A program made the translations under genes and the position numbers. A stretch of DNA of 52,225 nucleotides from NCBI GenBank assembly GCA_910585755.1, contig CAJUFH010000016.1, positions 1-52,225 of the forward strand, read 5' to 3'. This DNA comes from an uncultured Muribaculaceae bacterium (GTDB taxonomy: Bacteria > Bacteroidota > Bacteroidia > Bacteroidales > Muribaculaceae). Shown in pieces: positions 39,882 through 48,230 of this stretch. Position 1 is the first letter of the stretch. Each line of letters starts with the position of its first letter. The notes under the pieces are model-generated. The model searched no databases. It was not told the DNA's origin and saw nothing but the letters and a program-made list of their open reading frames with translations.

Positions 39882-40994
39882 ATGAAAGTGCTGATTTCCG
39901 GTGGTGGCACCGGCGGACATATATTCCCGGCTCTGGCAATCGCCGGGGCGGTTAAGCGGCTCGACCCGGACGCGGAGATTCTCTTTGTCGGCGCCCTGGG
40001 GCGAATGGAGATGGAGCGCGTGCCCGCGGCGGGTTACCGCATTATCGGGCTTCCCGTTGCCGGATTCAACCGCCGCAAGCTATGGAAGAATTTCGGCGTG
40101 GTCGTGAAGCTGCTGAAAAGCATGCGTCTGGCCAACAAGGTGCTGAAGGAGTTCCGTCCCGACATATGCGTCGGGGTAGGGGGCTATGCCTCCGGGCCGA
40201 TGCTGAAAGCGGCCCAGAAAAAGGGGATTCCGACCCTCATCCAGGAGCAGAACTCCTATCCGGGAGTGACAAACAAGCTGTTGGCGAAGAAGGCCGCGGC
40301 TGTGTGCGTGGCCTACGACGGGCTGGAGCGCTTTTTCCCCGCCGAGAAGATTGAGAAGACCGGCAACCCGGTGCGTGCCGGGATTGCTGATTCGCAGGTC
40401 GGAGCCGCGGAGGCCAGGGCCGCGCTCGGTTTCCCGGCCGACAAGCCGCTGGTCGCTGTTGTCGGAGGAAGCCTCGGGGCGCGTACGGTCAACGACTCCA
40501 TGAAATCCGCCCTCGCGGAGATTCTGGAAACCGGGGCCTCGGTGCTTTGGCAGACGGGCAAGCTGTACGACAGCGAGTGCCAGCGGTTCACGGAGGAGTT
40601 CCTTGCGGAGCGTCCCGAGGTCTCGGGGCGCTTGCAGGTGAAGCCGTTCATCGACCGTATGGACCTGGTTTATGCCGGGGCGGACGTGATGGTGTCCCGT
40701 GCCGGAGCCTCGACGATTTCAGAAATACAGATCGCGGGGATGGCGTCGGTGCTCGTCCCCTCGCCGAATGTGGCGGAGGACCATCAGCGCCACAATGCCG
40801 AGGCGCTCGCCGACCGGGGCGCGGCGGTAATGGTGCTCGACCGCGACTGCCGCGGGCAGCTTGGCGGGGCGGTACGTTCCCTGCTCTCCTCGCCTGAGAA
40901 ATTAGAGTCGATACGCCGCGAGGCCAAGGCGATGGCGCTTCCTGGGGCCGACGACCTGATCGCGGAGCGGCTGCTATATCTCGTGAAACATTAA
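39882..40994 (+). CDS. murG: UDP-GlcNAc:lipid I N-acetylglucosaminyltransferase MurG
   Basis: Peripheral inner-membrane glycosyltransferase making lipid II. 370 residues. N-terminal G-loop GGGTGGH at residues 7-13; QEQNSYPGVTNKLLAKKA; VVGGSLGARTVNDSM; and the donor-site region VSRAGASTISEIQIAGMASVLVP, all in family order. The 96-bp gap before it holds a small GC hairpin near 39842. Confidence 0.97.
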   Translation: MKVLISGGGTGGHIFPALAIAGAVKRLDPDAEILFVGALGRMEMERVPAAGYRIIGLPVAGFNRRKLWKNFGVVVKLLKSMRLANKVLKEFRPDICVGVGGYASGPMLKAAQKKGIPTLIQEQNSYPGVTNKLLAKKAAAVCVAYDGLERFFPAEKIEKTGNPVRAGIADSQVGAAEARAALGFPADKPLVAVVGGSLGARTVNDSMKSALAEILETGASVLWQTGKLYDSECQRFTEEFLAERPEVSGRLQVKPFIDRMDLVYAGADVMVSRAGASTISEIQIAGMASVLVPSPNVAEDHQRHNAEALADRGAAVMVLDRDCRGQLGGAVRSLLSSPEKLESIRREAKAMALPGADDLIAERLLYLVKH

Positions 40995-41029
40995 ATCAAT
41001 TTTCGCAAGCTCAAATTGAAGTGAAAGAA

Positions 41030-41119
41030 GTGAAAAGTGAAAATCCGGCTACGCCGGAGTTAAGATAATACTTTGGTCTGAACCGTTATATTGAAAAGAG
41101 TGTAACCTTCACTTTTCAC
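41030..41119. repeat. inverted repeat element in the murG-murC spacer
   Basis: GTGAAAAGTGAA (41030-41041) and its exact reverse complement TTCACTTTTCAC (41108-41119) enclose a GC hairpin TCCGGC-TAC-GCCGGA (41044-41058). The flanks repeat GTGAAA-type motifs. It sits in the largest gap inside the dcw cluster (183 bp) and has no coding content. It looks like a dispersed non-coding repeat; copies elsewhere cannot be checked here. Confidence 0.6.
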
Positions 41120-41138
41120 CTCTCACCTTTAACAATGA

Positions 41139-41165
41139 GCAAGTTGAAAACTTGCGATATTTTTA
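41139..41165 (+). other. hairpin with T-rich tail just upstream of murC
   Basis: GCAAGTT (41139-41145), loop GAA, AACTTGC (41149-41155), then GATATTTTTAA. A 7-bp stem with a T-rich follow-on 23 bp before the murC start; it could be a weak terminator or attenuator. Confidence 0.35.
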
Positions 41166-41177
41166 ATCAGAATCCAA

Positions 41178-42563
41178 ATGGAGAAAAACAACATATATTT
41201 CGTTGGCGCCGGCGGCATAGGCATGGCCGCGCTCGAACGCTATTTCCTTGCCAAGGGTTACAACGTCGCGGGTTACGACCGCACCCCTTCCGACCTTACC
41301 TCCGACCTGGAGCGCGAGGGTGTCAGGATTACTTTCAAGGACGACGAGGCGGAGATTCCCGCCGAGTTCCGCGACAAGGAGAAGACCCTGGTTGTCTACA
41401 CTCCCGCCGTTCCCGCCGATAACCGCATACTCAGCTATTTCCGCGACAACGGTTTCGAGGTAGAGAAGCGCGCCCGGCTCCTTGGCGAGGTGACCCGCCA
41501 GAGCAAGAGCCTCTGCTTCGCGGGAACCCACGGAAAGACCACTACCTCCTCCATGGCCGCGCATATCCTGCAGACGCAGGGGACCGGGTGCAACGCCTTC
41601 CTGGGGGGCGTGCTGCGCAACTACGGCACGAATTTCCTCCTCAGCCCCAGTTCACCGTACTCGGTAATCGAGGCGGACGAATACGACCGCTCGTTCCACC
41701 AGCTCAACCCCTATATCGCCGTGATAACCTCGACCGATCCCGACCATCTCGATATCTACGGCGATGAGGAGGGATATCTCGAAGGGTTCGCCCGCTTTAC
41801 GGAGCTTGTGCGCCCCGATGGCGCGCTGCTGGTCCACGAAGGGCTGAAACTCAGACCGCGTCCCGCGGACGGGGTACGGGTCTACACCTATTCCAAGGAT
41901 TCGGGCGACTTCCATGCGTCGTATATCCGCCGCGGACTCGGAGTAATCACGTTCGATTTCGTGTTTCCCGGCGGGAAGGTGCGCGACATATCGCTCGGCG
42001 TGCAGGTAGAGGTGAATATCGAAAACGCTGTCGCTGCTCTCGCCGCGGTATGGCTGACGGGGCAGTTCGACGCCGTCAAGGGGCGCGAGGCGATCGCCTC
42101 GTTCCAGGGAGCGAAACGCCGTTTCGAGTTCTGGCTGCGCGAGGAGGGCCCGACGGGCCGCGTGATTATCGACGATTACGCCCATCATCCCGACGAGCTG
42201 CGGGCCTCGATTTCCTCGGTCAAGGCGCTCTATCCGGGGCGCGAAATCACGGTCGCTTTCCAGCCGCACCTGTACACGCGTACCCGCGACTTCGCCGACG
42301 GGTTCGCCGAGGCGCTGTCGCTGGCCGACCGCGTATGGCTCCTGCCGATTTATCCGGCGCGCGAGGAGCCGATTCCGGGAGTCGATTCCGAAATGATTCT
42401 CTCGAAAGTCAATTGCGGCGAAAAGGAATTAATTCCTTATGACGGCTTGATAAATAAAATAAAAAACGCTAACTTTGACATTCTGTTGACAGCCGGGGCG
42501 GGCGACATAGCCAACCTCCTTCCGGGAATCGCCGAGGCTGCCGGAGAAACCGCGAAAAAGTAA
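41178..42563 (+). CDS. murC: UDP-N-acetylmuramate:L-alanine ligase
   Basis: First Mur ligase, adding L-Ala to UDP-MurNAc. 461 residues. N-terminal YFVGAGGIGMAALE (UDP-binding), ATP site GTHGKTTTS from Gly116 (Lys120), EADEYDRSFHQLNP, TSTDPDHLDIYGD, IIDDYAHHPDEL and FQPHLYTRTRDF. Its 3' end lies in a 22-bp imperfect tandem duplication (see 42546-42586). Confidence 0.97.
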   Translation: MEKNNIYFVGAGGIGMAALERYFLAKGYNVAGYDRTPSDLTSDLEREGVRITFKDDEAEIPAEFRDKEKTLVVYTPAVPADNRILSYFRDNGFEVEKRARLLGEVTRQSKSLCFAGTHGKTTTSSMAAHILQTQGTGCNAFLGGVLRNYGTNFLLSPSSPYSVIEADEYDRSFHQLNPYIAVITSTDPDHLDIYGDEEGYLEGFARFTELVRPDGALLVHEGLKLRPRPADGVRVYTYSKDSGDFHASYIRRGLGVITFDFVFPGGKVRDISLGVQVEVNIENAVAALAAVWLTGQFDAVKGREAIASFQGAKRRFEFWLREEGPTGRVIIDDYAHHPDELRASISSVKALYPGREITVAFQPHLYTRTRDFADGFAEALSLADRVWLLPIYPAREEPIPGVDSEMILSKVNCGEKELIPYDGLINKIKNANFDILLTAGAGDIANLLPGIAEAAGETAKK

Positions 42564-42586
42564 TCGGGAAACTGCGAAAAAGTAAT
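42546..42586 (+). repeat. 22-bp tandem duplication over the murC stop codon
   Basis: GAAACCGCGAAAAAGTAAT (42546-42564) recurs as GAAACTGCGAAAAAGTAAT (42568-42586), 18 of 19 bases equal, spacing 22 bp. The first copy carries the murC stop; the second lies in the murC-ftsQ gap and is out of frame with it. It looks like a recent slippage or duplication event. Confidence 0.7.
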
Positions 42587-42593
42587 TTGCAAA

Positions 42594-43454
42594 GTGACTA
42601 AAACCGGTGTAATACGCTGCCTGTTGTCGGTGATTCTCGCCGTCTACCTCGGCTTCGCCCTGTTCATAGCTGACGATATGTCGGCCAGGGAGCGGTGTGC
42701 CGGGGTGGAGGTTATTGTAAACGGCGACGCGGAGGCCGGGCGCGACGTCCGCGCCGAGGTCGAACGGCTTCTCCGGGGGTGGGGGATTCCCGGCGGCGAG
42801 AAACCGCTGTCGAGGGTCAACACCCAGTGGGTCGAGGAGCGCCTGGGCCGCTTGCAGTTTACTGAGGATGTCGAGGTTGAGCGGCTGCCGGACAGTAGGC
42901 TGCGGGTGACCGTTACCCCAATGATTCCCGTGGCCCGCGTCTTTACCTCCCGCGGCTCCTACTATATCAACCGCGACGGCAAGCGCGCGAAAGCTGATGT
43001 CACCTACCGCCGCGACGTGCCACTGCTCTTCGGTGAGTTTGACTCCGTGCATCCCGCTACGGAGCTGCTACCGGTAATCGACTACGTAGGGTCGCATGAA
43101 CGCTGGCGCCACCTCGTTGGGCAGTACAGGGTTCTCCCCGGATCCCGCGACATTATCCTGGTGCCGATGATCCGCGGCCATGTGATAAACATCGGCGACA
43201 CGGCCGATCTCTCCTCCAAGCTCGCCCGCGTTGAGGCGATTTACGATAAGGTGCTCCCCCTCAAAGGGTGGGAGTTCTACGATACCCTCTCCGTGAAGTG
43301 GGGAGGGCAGGTGGTGGCCTCCAAGCGCGAGAAGCCGCTCCCCGAACCGGCCATACTCTTCGACCAGGAGGGGGAAGCCGAGGAAGAGGATGTCAACTCG
43401 ATGCTTGTCGCGACAGCTACCGACACCTGCGCGGTCAAGCAGCCTAAATTCTGA
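42594..43454 (+). CDS. ftsQ: cell division protein FtsQ
   Basis: 286 residues, GTG start. Short cytoplasmic N-terminus, one membrane span (CLLSVILAVYLGFALFI, about residues 7-24), then a periplasmic POTRA-type and beta domain: VEVIVNGDAEAGRDV, and LGRLQFTEDVEVERLPDSRLRVTV. Assigned by position between murC and ftsA and by topology; FtsQ links the divisome to FtsL. The C-terminus (from about residue 260) is acidic and low in conservation. Confidence 0.88.
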   Translation: MTKTGVIRCLLSVILAVYLGFALFIADDMSARERCAGVEVIVNGDAEAGRDVRAEVERLLRGWGIPGGEKPLSRVNTQWVEERLGRLQFTEDVEVERLPDSRLRVTVTPMIPVARVFTSRGSYYINRDGKRAKADVTYRRDVPLLFGEFDSVHPATELLPVIDYVGSHERWRHLVGQYRVLPGSRDIILVPMIRGHVINIGDTADLSSKLARVEAIYDKVLPLKGWEFYDTLSVKWGGQVVASKREKPLPEPAILFDQEGEAEEEDVNSMLVATATDTCAVKQPKF

Positions 43455-43485
43455 ACTTTCAAGAACTCAATAACATACAGCATAA

Positions 43486-44853
43486 ATGTCTGACAGATAC
43501 ATAGCAGCAATCGAAATCGGCAGTTCCAAAATCCGCGGTGGGGTGGGGCTGGCCGACGCTGCCGGCCACCTCGACGTGGTGGCTGTCGAAGAGGAGAAAC
43601 TCACCGGACGCGTGCGCTACGGCTGCATCCAGAATGTGGACGTGAGCAACACAATCTTCCGCATCTGCGAGCGCCTCGAAGGGTACCCGCGGGTCGAGCC
43701 GCGCAAGATCAAGGGGATTTACGTCTCGCTCGGAGGCCGCTCGATGGTCAGCGAGCTTGTCGATGTTTCCACCCACTTCTCCTCGGAAATGGAAATCACC
43801 GGTCAGATTATCGAGGAGCTGAAAGAGAAGGCAGCGAAACAGGTTCCCGACGGCTATGACGTGGCCGAGGTTGTACCTGTTAAATTCTCTGTCGACAACA
43901 AGAGTGTTTCCAATCCGGTGGGCTCCTACGGAACGAACGTCAGCGCGTCGATGCTGGTAATCGTTTGCGCTACTTCTGTGAAGCGTATGATCCGCCGCGT
44001 CGTCAACGAGCGTCTGGGATATGAAATATGCGGATATGTGACGCGCCCGACCGCCGAGGCTGCGCTCGTGCTCTCCGAGGAGGAGAAGCGCCTGGGGTGC
44101 ATGCTCGTTGATTTCGGGGCTGAGACAACGACTGTCGCCATATACAAGGATGGCGCGCCGGTATATGTCGCGACCCTTCCGATGGGCTCGCGCAATATAT
44201 CTCTCGACTTGGTTGCCCTCAACCATACCGAGGAACGCGCCGAGGAAATCAAGAAGGTTAGCGGCAACGCGATGCCTCTCGAGGGACAGCGCCGCCAGGG
44301 GGCCGACGGGATAGACTATACCGAGGTCAACAACTACATCCACGCCCGCGCCGCGGAAATCGTCTCCAACATTCTCGCCCAGATTGAATACGCCGGGCTG
44401 AAACCGCAGTCGCTTCCCAAGGGAATCGTGATTGTCGGGGCCGGAGGGCGTCTGCGCGGCTTCTCGGAGCTTCTGGAGCAGCACTCGAAGCTGAGGGTGC
44501 GCCAGGGTTCCCCGTCGAATATGGTCCGCATCTCCGACGGTGCGATTCATGCCGCCGAAAACACCGATATTATCGCGGTTCTGGCAGGAGCGGCGCAGAT
44601 GCCCCCCAAGGAATGTTTCGAACAGCCCGCTTCCGCCGAGTCGGAAAATGATGCTCCCGGAAACCGCGGTGACTACGATGAGATGTATGGCGACGGAGAC
44701 AGCGAACCGACCAAAGGCCGCGACAACGGGAAAGACGACGATTTCACTCCCGAATCGACTCCGAAAAGAATCAGTATCTTCCAGCGGATGCGCGACCGTC
44801 TTGCCGGAGCCTTCGGCGGCGAGGGGGAGACTTTCGACGACGACAACGAATAA
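43486..44853 (+). CDS. ftsA: cell division protein FtsA
   Basis: Actin-like protein that anchors FtsZ to the membrane. 455 residues. Phosphate 1 motif AIEIGSSKIRGGVG near the N-terminus, phosphate 2 VDFGAETTTVAIYKDG, adenosine motif GIVIVGAGGRLRGFSEL. A polar linker (about residues 380-425) leads to an amphipathic helix ISIFQRMRDRLAGAFGG that should bind the membrane, followed by an acidic tail (ETFDDDNE), so the helix is not at the very end as in E. coli. Confidence 0.96.
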   Translation: MSDRYIAAIEIGSSKIRGGVGLADAAGHLDVVAVEEEKLTGRVRYGCIQNVDVSNTIFRICERLEGYPRVEPRKIKGIYVSLGGRSMVSELVDVSTHFSSEMEITGQIIEELKEKAAKQVPDGYDVAEVVPVKFSVDNKSVSNPVGSYGTNVSASMLVIVCATSVKRMIRRVVNERLGYEICGYVTRPTAEAALVLSEEEKRLGCMLVDFGAETTTVAIYKDGAPVYVATLPMGSRNISLDLVALNHTEERAEEIKKVSGNAMPLEGQRRQGADGIDYTEVNNYIHARAAEIVSNILAQIEYAGLKPQSLPKGIVIVGAGGRLRGFSELLEQHSKLRVRQGSPSNMVRISDGAIHAAENTDIIAVLAGAAQMPPKECFEQPASAESENDAPGNRGDYDEMYGDGDSEPTKGRDNGKDDDFTPESTPKRISIFQRMRDRLAGAFGGEGETFDDDNE

Positions 44854-44877
44854 TATTGAACTGACAAAGATACAGCT

Positions 44878-46290
44878 ATGACAAGCGACGATATAAACAA
44901 CCTTGCCAATTTCGTTGACGCTCCCAAATCGGGGGTGATTATCAAAGCCATAGGCGTTGGCGGAGGCGGCAACAACGCCGTCAACCATATGTTCGCGCAG
45001 AACATCGAGCAGGTCTCCTTCGCCGTCTGCAATACCGACCGCCAGGCGCTCAACAACTCGCCTGTGCCTAACCGCGTGCTCCTCGGCCCGTCGATTACCG
45101 GTGGCCTCGGAGCGGGCAATGACCCGGAAATCGCGAAGCAGGCCGCGGAGGAGAGTGCCGACGAAATCTCGCAGCTTTTCGACGACGGCACCAAGATGGT
45201 GTTCATCACTGCCGGAATGGGCGGAGGTACCGGTACCGGCGCCGCGCCGGTGGTGGCCAAGATTGCCCGCGACCGCGGTCTGCTGACCGTCGGAATCGTC
45301 ACTATTCCCTTCCTTTTCGAAGGTGAACGCAAGATTCTCAAGGCGCTCGACGGCGCGGAGGAGCTTAGCAAGTATGTCGATTCCCTACTGGTCGTAAACA
45401 ACGAGCAGCTTACCGAGATTTACCCCGACCTCGACTGGATTAACGCTTTCGGTAAGGCCGACGACACCCTCTCGACCGCCGCGCGCTCGATTTCCGAGCT
45501 GATTACCTGCACAGGCCATATAAATCTCGACTTCAAGGACGTGGACAAGACCCTCCGCAACGGGGGCGCCGCGATTATATCGACCGGCTACGGCGAAGGG
45601 GAACACCGCGTCACCAAGGCTATTGACGACGCCCTCAACTCTCCGCTGCTGAAAAACCGCGACATAATGGGGTCGAAACACCTCCTGTTCAACCTCTACT
45701 TCTCCCGCGAGGCGGAGCATAAGTTCGCCATGGGTGAGGCAAACGAGCTGACCTCCTTCATCTCGCAGATCGACAAGAACGTTGATGTGATTTACGGTAT
45801 CGCTTTCGACGAGACTCTCGGCGACAAGATCAAAATCACGATCCTCGCCTCGGGTTTCGAGCTGGTAATCAAGGGGGACCGCAAATTAAAGCCCAAACAG
45901 CAGAGCGAAATATTCCCAACCAAGCACAAGGGCTTCACTCCTACCGCGGACGAAACTGCCGAGCAGCCGGCTGCGGCCGAAGTTCTCGCGGGTGCTTACG
46001 GCAAGGACAAGATTGACAATCTAAATAAGCAGCGCGAGACGCTGCGCTACGTCATCCTCCGTCCCGAGCAGTTCAACGACGACGCAGTGATTGAGAAGTT
46101 TGAGCGCAACCCCGCCTACAACCGCGACCGCGCCATCACCGACGAGCTCCGCAACGACACCGCCGCCTCCCGCGGCTCCCAGGCCTCCGCGCCCCTGGCC
46201 GCTTCCGGCCCCCTCTCTCCCGCGGCTCCCGCCGACCAGCCCCGCCCCTCCGCCCCCGTCTCCCCCGCCTCCCGCGAAATCAAATTCTAA
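44878..46290 (+). CDS. ftsZ: cell division protein FtsZ
   Basis: Tubulin-like GTPase forming the Z ring. 470 residues. N-terminal GVGGGGNNAVNHM, the tubulin signature GGGTGTG at residues 115-121, and NTDRQALNNSP are intact. The globular part ends near residue 335; a variable region follows, with a last stretch rich in Ala, Pro and Ser encoded by an almost purine-free coding strand. The C-terminus is a short ASREIKF rather than the long FtsA-binding peptide of E. coli. Confidence 0.97.
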   Translation: MTSDDINNLANFVDAPKSGVIIKAIGVGGGGNNAVNHMFAQNIEQVSFAVCNTDRQALNNSPVPNRVLLGPSITGGLGAGNDPEIAKQAAEESADEISQLFDDGTKMVFITAGMGGGTGTGAAPVVAKIARDRGLLTVGIVTIPFLFEGERKILKALDGAEELSKYVDSLLVVNNEQLTEIYPDLDWINAFGKADDTLSTAARSISELITCTGHINLDFKDVDKTLRNGGAAIISTGYGEGEHRVTKAIDDALNSPLLKNRDIMGSKHLLFNLYFSREAEHKFAMGEANELTSFISQIDKNVDVIYGIAFDETLGDKIKITILASGFELVIKGDRKLKPKQQSEIFPTKHKGFTPTADETAEQPAAAEVLAGAYGKDKIDNLNKQRETLRYVILRPEQFNDDAVIEKFERNPAYNRDRAITDELRNDTAASRGSQASAPLAASGPLSPAAPADQPRPSAPVSPASREIKF

Positions 46291-46456
46291 GGAGTATTAG
46301 AGAGTGTTTGAATTTAACACGAAGAAACATGAAGATGACTTCACTCTCTTAAAGGAGAATATGGTGTTGCCAAATTGGCATAAAGGAGGCTTGGTTAGCA
46401 TTTTTTAACCAAAAAAGATGCGGGGAGACAGATCAAACTTTGTAATTTTGCAATGT

Positions 46457-46590
46457 TGAAAGGCGAATGCCGGTTCGACCCTCCGCAAAGCGGATGCTGA
46501 ATTAGAAGATTGTTAGACGAAAAGAATATATACTTGAATTTTGGTTATGAGGGAGGAGTCAATCTGTGAAGATTGACTCTTTTCGCGTTT
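46457..46590 (+). ncRNA. candidate small RNA or terminated leader
   Basis: A predicted transcript from just after the TAATTTTG box to the terminator would be about 130 nt and contain hairpins GGC-GAAT-GCC (46462-46471) and TCCGC-AAA-GCGGA (46482-46494) before the terminator stem. No matching -33 TTTG was found at the usual distance, which weakens the call. It could equally be the attenuated leader of the downstream CNNM/CorC-type gene. No Rfam family is recognised by eye. Confidence 0.3.
46556..46590 (+). terminator. intrinsic terminator in the ftsZ-CNNM gap
   Basis: GAGTCAATCT (46556-46565), loop GTGA, AGATTGACTC (46570-46579), then TTTTCGCGTTTT. A 10-bp perfect stem with a tetraloop and T-rich tail. 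It lies 265 bp after ftsZ and 180 bp before the next start, so it may end the dcw transcript or a separate short RNA. Confidence 0.75.
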
Positions 46591-46769
46591 TATAGGGTAA
46601 GTGGGATACGGAATTGGTGGGAGGGTTCTCTTTGCGGATGGATATGCGGAGAGGGGGCGAGTGGCCGTGAGCATCGCCGCGGAAGGCATTTGGCTCGGTA
46701 TGGACTAAACCAACGGGGTCGTATGGTTGTTTCCTGTATACGAAAGATTCATCACATCGCTTACAGTTT

Positions 46770-48053
46770 ATGGATGACCTTGTAATAATCATCGTTCTCA
46801 TACTTCTCAACGGGGTGTTCTCAATGTCGGAAGTCGCCCTGATTTCGGCTCGCAAGTCCAAACTGAACGCCGACGCCCGAAACGGCAACCGCGGGGCTGC
46901 CGTGGCGTTGAAGCTGCAAAACGAGCCGGACCGTTTTCTGTCGACTGTCCAGATCGGGATAACGCTTATCGGAATCCTGACCGGTCTTTTCTCGGGCGCG
47001 GCGCTCGCCACAGACCTCGCGGGCTATCTCGTCGGAATGGGAGTTTCGCGCGGCGTGGCCGCGAGTCTGTCGAAAATATTGATTGTGGCGGTGGTTACCT
47101 ATCTGTCGATTGTCGTCGGGGAGCTTGTCCCCAAACGGCTGGGGCTCGGCCGGGCCGACTCTATCGCCAAGGCCGTAGCCGGACCGATGAGGCTGCTTTC
47201 GGTCATAACGTTCCCTATCGTATGGCTGCTTTCGGTGTCGACGACGGGGATAGTTAGATTGCTCCGTCTGGGTGGCAACTCGTCTAAGGTGACCGAGGAG
47301 GAAATAAAGTCCCTTATCCGGGAAGGCGCCGAGGCCGGTGAGGTGCGGGAGGTGGAACAGGACATTATGGAGCGGGCTCTCGTTATGGGGGACAGCCGCG
47401 TAGGTGCGATTATGACCTGCCGCAAGGAAGTGGCATCCCTGACAGTCGACATGGACGAGGCCGCGATCCGCAGAGTTCTCGCGGATGACCTTCATTCCTC
47501 ATATCCCGTGTTCGACAAGGACAAGGAGGAGGTCTGCGGGGTGGTATCGCTCAAGCGCCTGATTTTGGCGCTCGGAACTCCGGGCTTCAATCTTACGGGG
47601 GAGCTGGCACCGGGTCTTAGCCTTCCGGAGACGATGACTGTCTACGACGCTCTCGACGCGTTCAGGGCCGCTAAGGAACATTCGGCGCTGGTTTATGACG
47701 AATACGGCTGCTTCCAGGGGATTGTGACGCTGCGCGACATTCTCGATGGCCTTGTCGGGTGTATTCCCGACGGGGTGGATGAGCCTTTCATTGTCAAGAG
47801 GCGCGACAAGGATGAGTGGCTGGTTGACGGGCGGTGTCCCGTCTACGATTTCCTCGCTTATTTCGACCGGGAGGACCTCTACGAGCCGGCGAGCTACACG
47901 ACTCTTGCCGGGCTTATTATGGAGCATCTGCGCAAGGTTCCCGCTGAGGGGGACATATTCGTATGGAACGGCTTCAATCTCGAGGTCGCCGATATGGACC
48001 GCGCCCGTATCGATAAAATCGCTGTCTCTATGGCCTCCGTCCCGGCGGAATGA
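46770..48053 (+). CDS. CNNM/CorC (hemolysin-like) membrane protein
   Basis: 427 residues. N-terminal CNNM transmembrane domain (DUF21), about residues 1-180, with hydrophobic segments such as DDLVIIIVLILLNGVFSMSE and the motif STVQIGITLIGILTG; then a CBS pair (VMGDSRVGAIMTCRKEV, VYDEYGCFQGIVTLRDIL) and a C-terminal CorC_HlyC domain (WLVDGRCPVYDF). Relatives are linked to magnesium or cobalt transport; the hemolysin name is historical. It is preceded by a long structured gap. Start at the ATG giving MDDLVIII; no Shine-Dalgarno. Confidence 0.9.
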   Translation: MDDLVIIIVLILLNGVFSMSEVALISARKSKLNADARNGNRGAAVALKLQNEPDRFLSTVQIGITLIGILTGLFSGAALATDLAGYLVGMGVSRGVAASLSKILIVAVVTYLSIVVGELVPKRLGLGRADSIAKAVAGPMRLLSVITFPIVWLLSVSTTGIVRLLRLGGNSSKVTEEEIKSLIREGAEAGEVREVEQDIMERALVMGDSRVGAIMTCRKEVASLTVDMDEAAIRRVLADDLHSSYPVFDKDKEEVCGVVSLKRLILALGTPGFNLTGELAPGLSLPETMTVYDALDAFRAAKEHSALVYDEYGCFQGIVTLRDILDGLVGCIPDGVDEPFIVKRRDKDEWLVDGRCPVYDFLAYFDREDLYEPASYTTLAGLIMEHLRKVPAEGDIFVWNGFNLEVADMDRARIDKIAVSMASVPAE

Positions 48054-48230
48054 CCGGACGCGTAATAATTACGAAAATAATTTGAGAGCTGCGGTTACGT
48101 CTGGCTCTCTATTTCGTATTAATGGTGTACGCCGAGGAACAAGGCTTATCAGACGTCAATACCCCTTGTCCCGGCTGCGGCTGCCATTCTTTGTAACGGG
48201 GGCGGCATCTAACAGTCTAAACCCATTGAT

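Larger units (their letters stand above)
46291..46769. other. 479-bp non-coding gap with several hairpins between ftsZ and the CNNM gene
   Basis: No credible gene; the one 70-codon ORF (46573-46785) overlaps the downstream start and has no coding character. Contents in order: inverted repeat AGAGAGTG (46299-46306) / CACTCTCT (46342-46349) after ftsZ; palindrome TGCCAA-A-TTGGCA (46368-46380); hairpin TTGGTTA (46391-46397) / TAACCAA (46406-46412); a -7-like TAATTTTG (46443-46450); small hairpins at 46462-46471 and 46482-46494; a terminator at 46556-46590; then 180 bp with only a weak CGTAT/ATACG pair near 46720-46743. Confidence 0.6.

Noticed and set aside
46573..46785. 70-codon ORF in the ftsZ-CNNM gap
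   Set aside because: It begins within the terminator, overlaps the CNNM start out of frame and has no coding features.
48084..48109. GAGAGC/GCTCTC hairpin after the CNNM gene as a terminator
   Set aside because: Only six pairs with a 14-nt loop and a poor T-tail; too weak to call.
48139..48193. Operator-like inverted repeat ACAAGG/CCTTGT and a TTCTTTG box upstream of the outer-membrane protein gene
   Set aside because: The 6-bp arms are within chance, and the -7 candidate lacks the TA and has 17-bp spacing.
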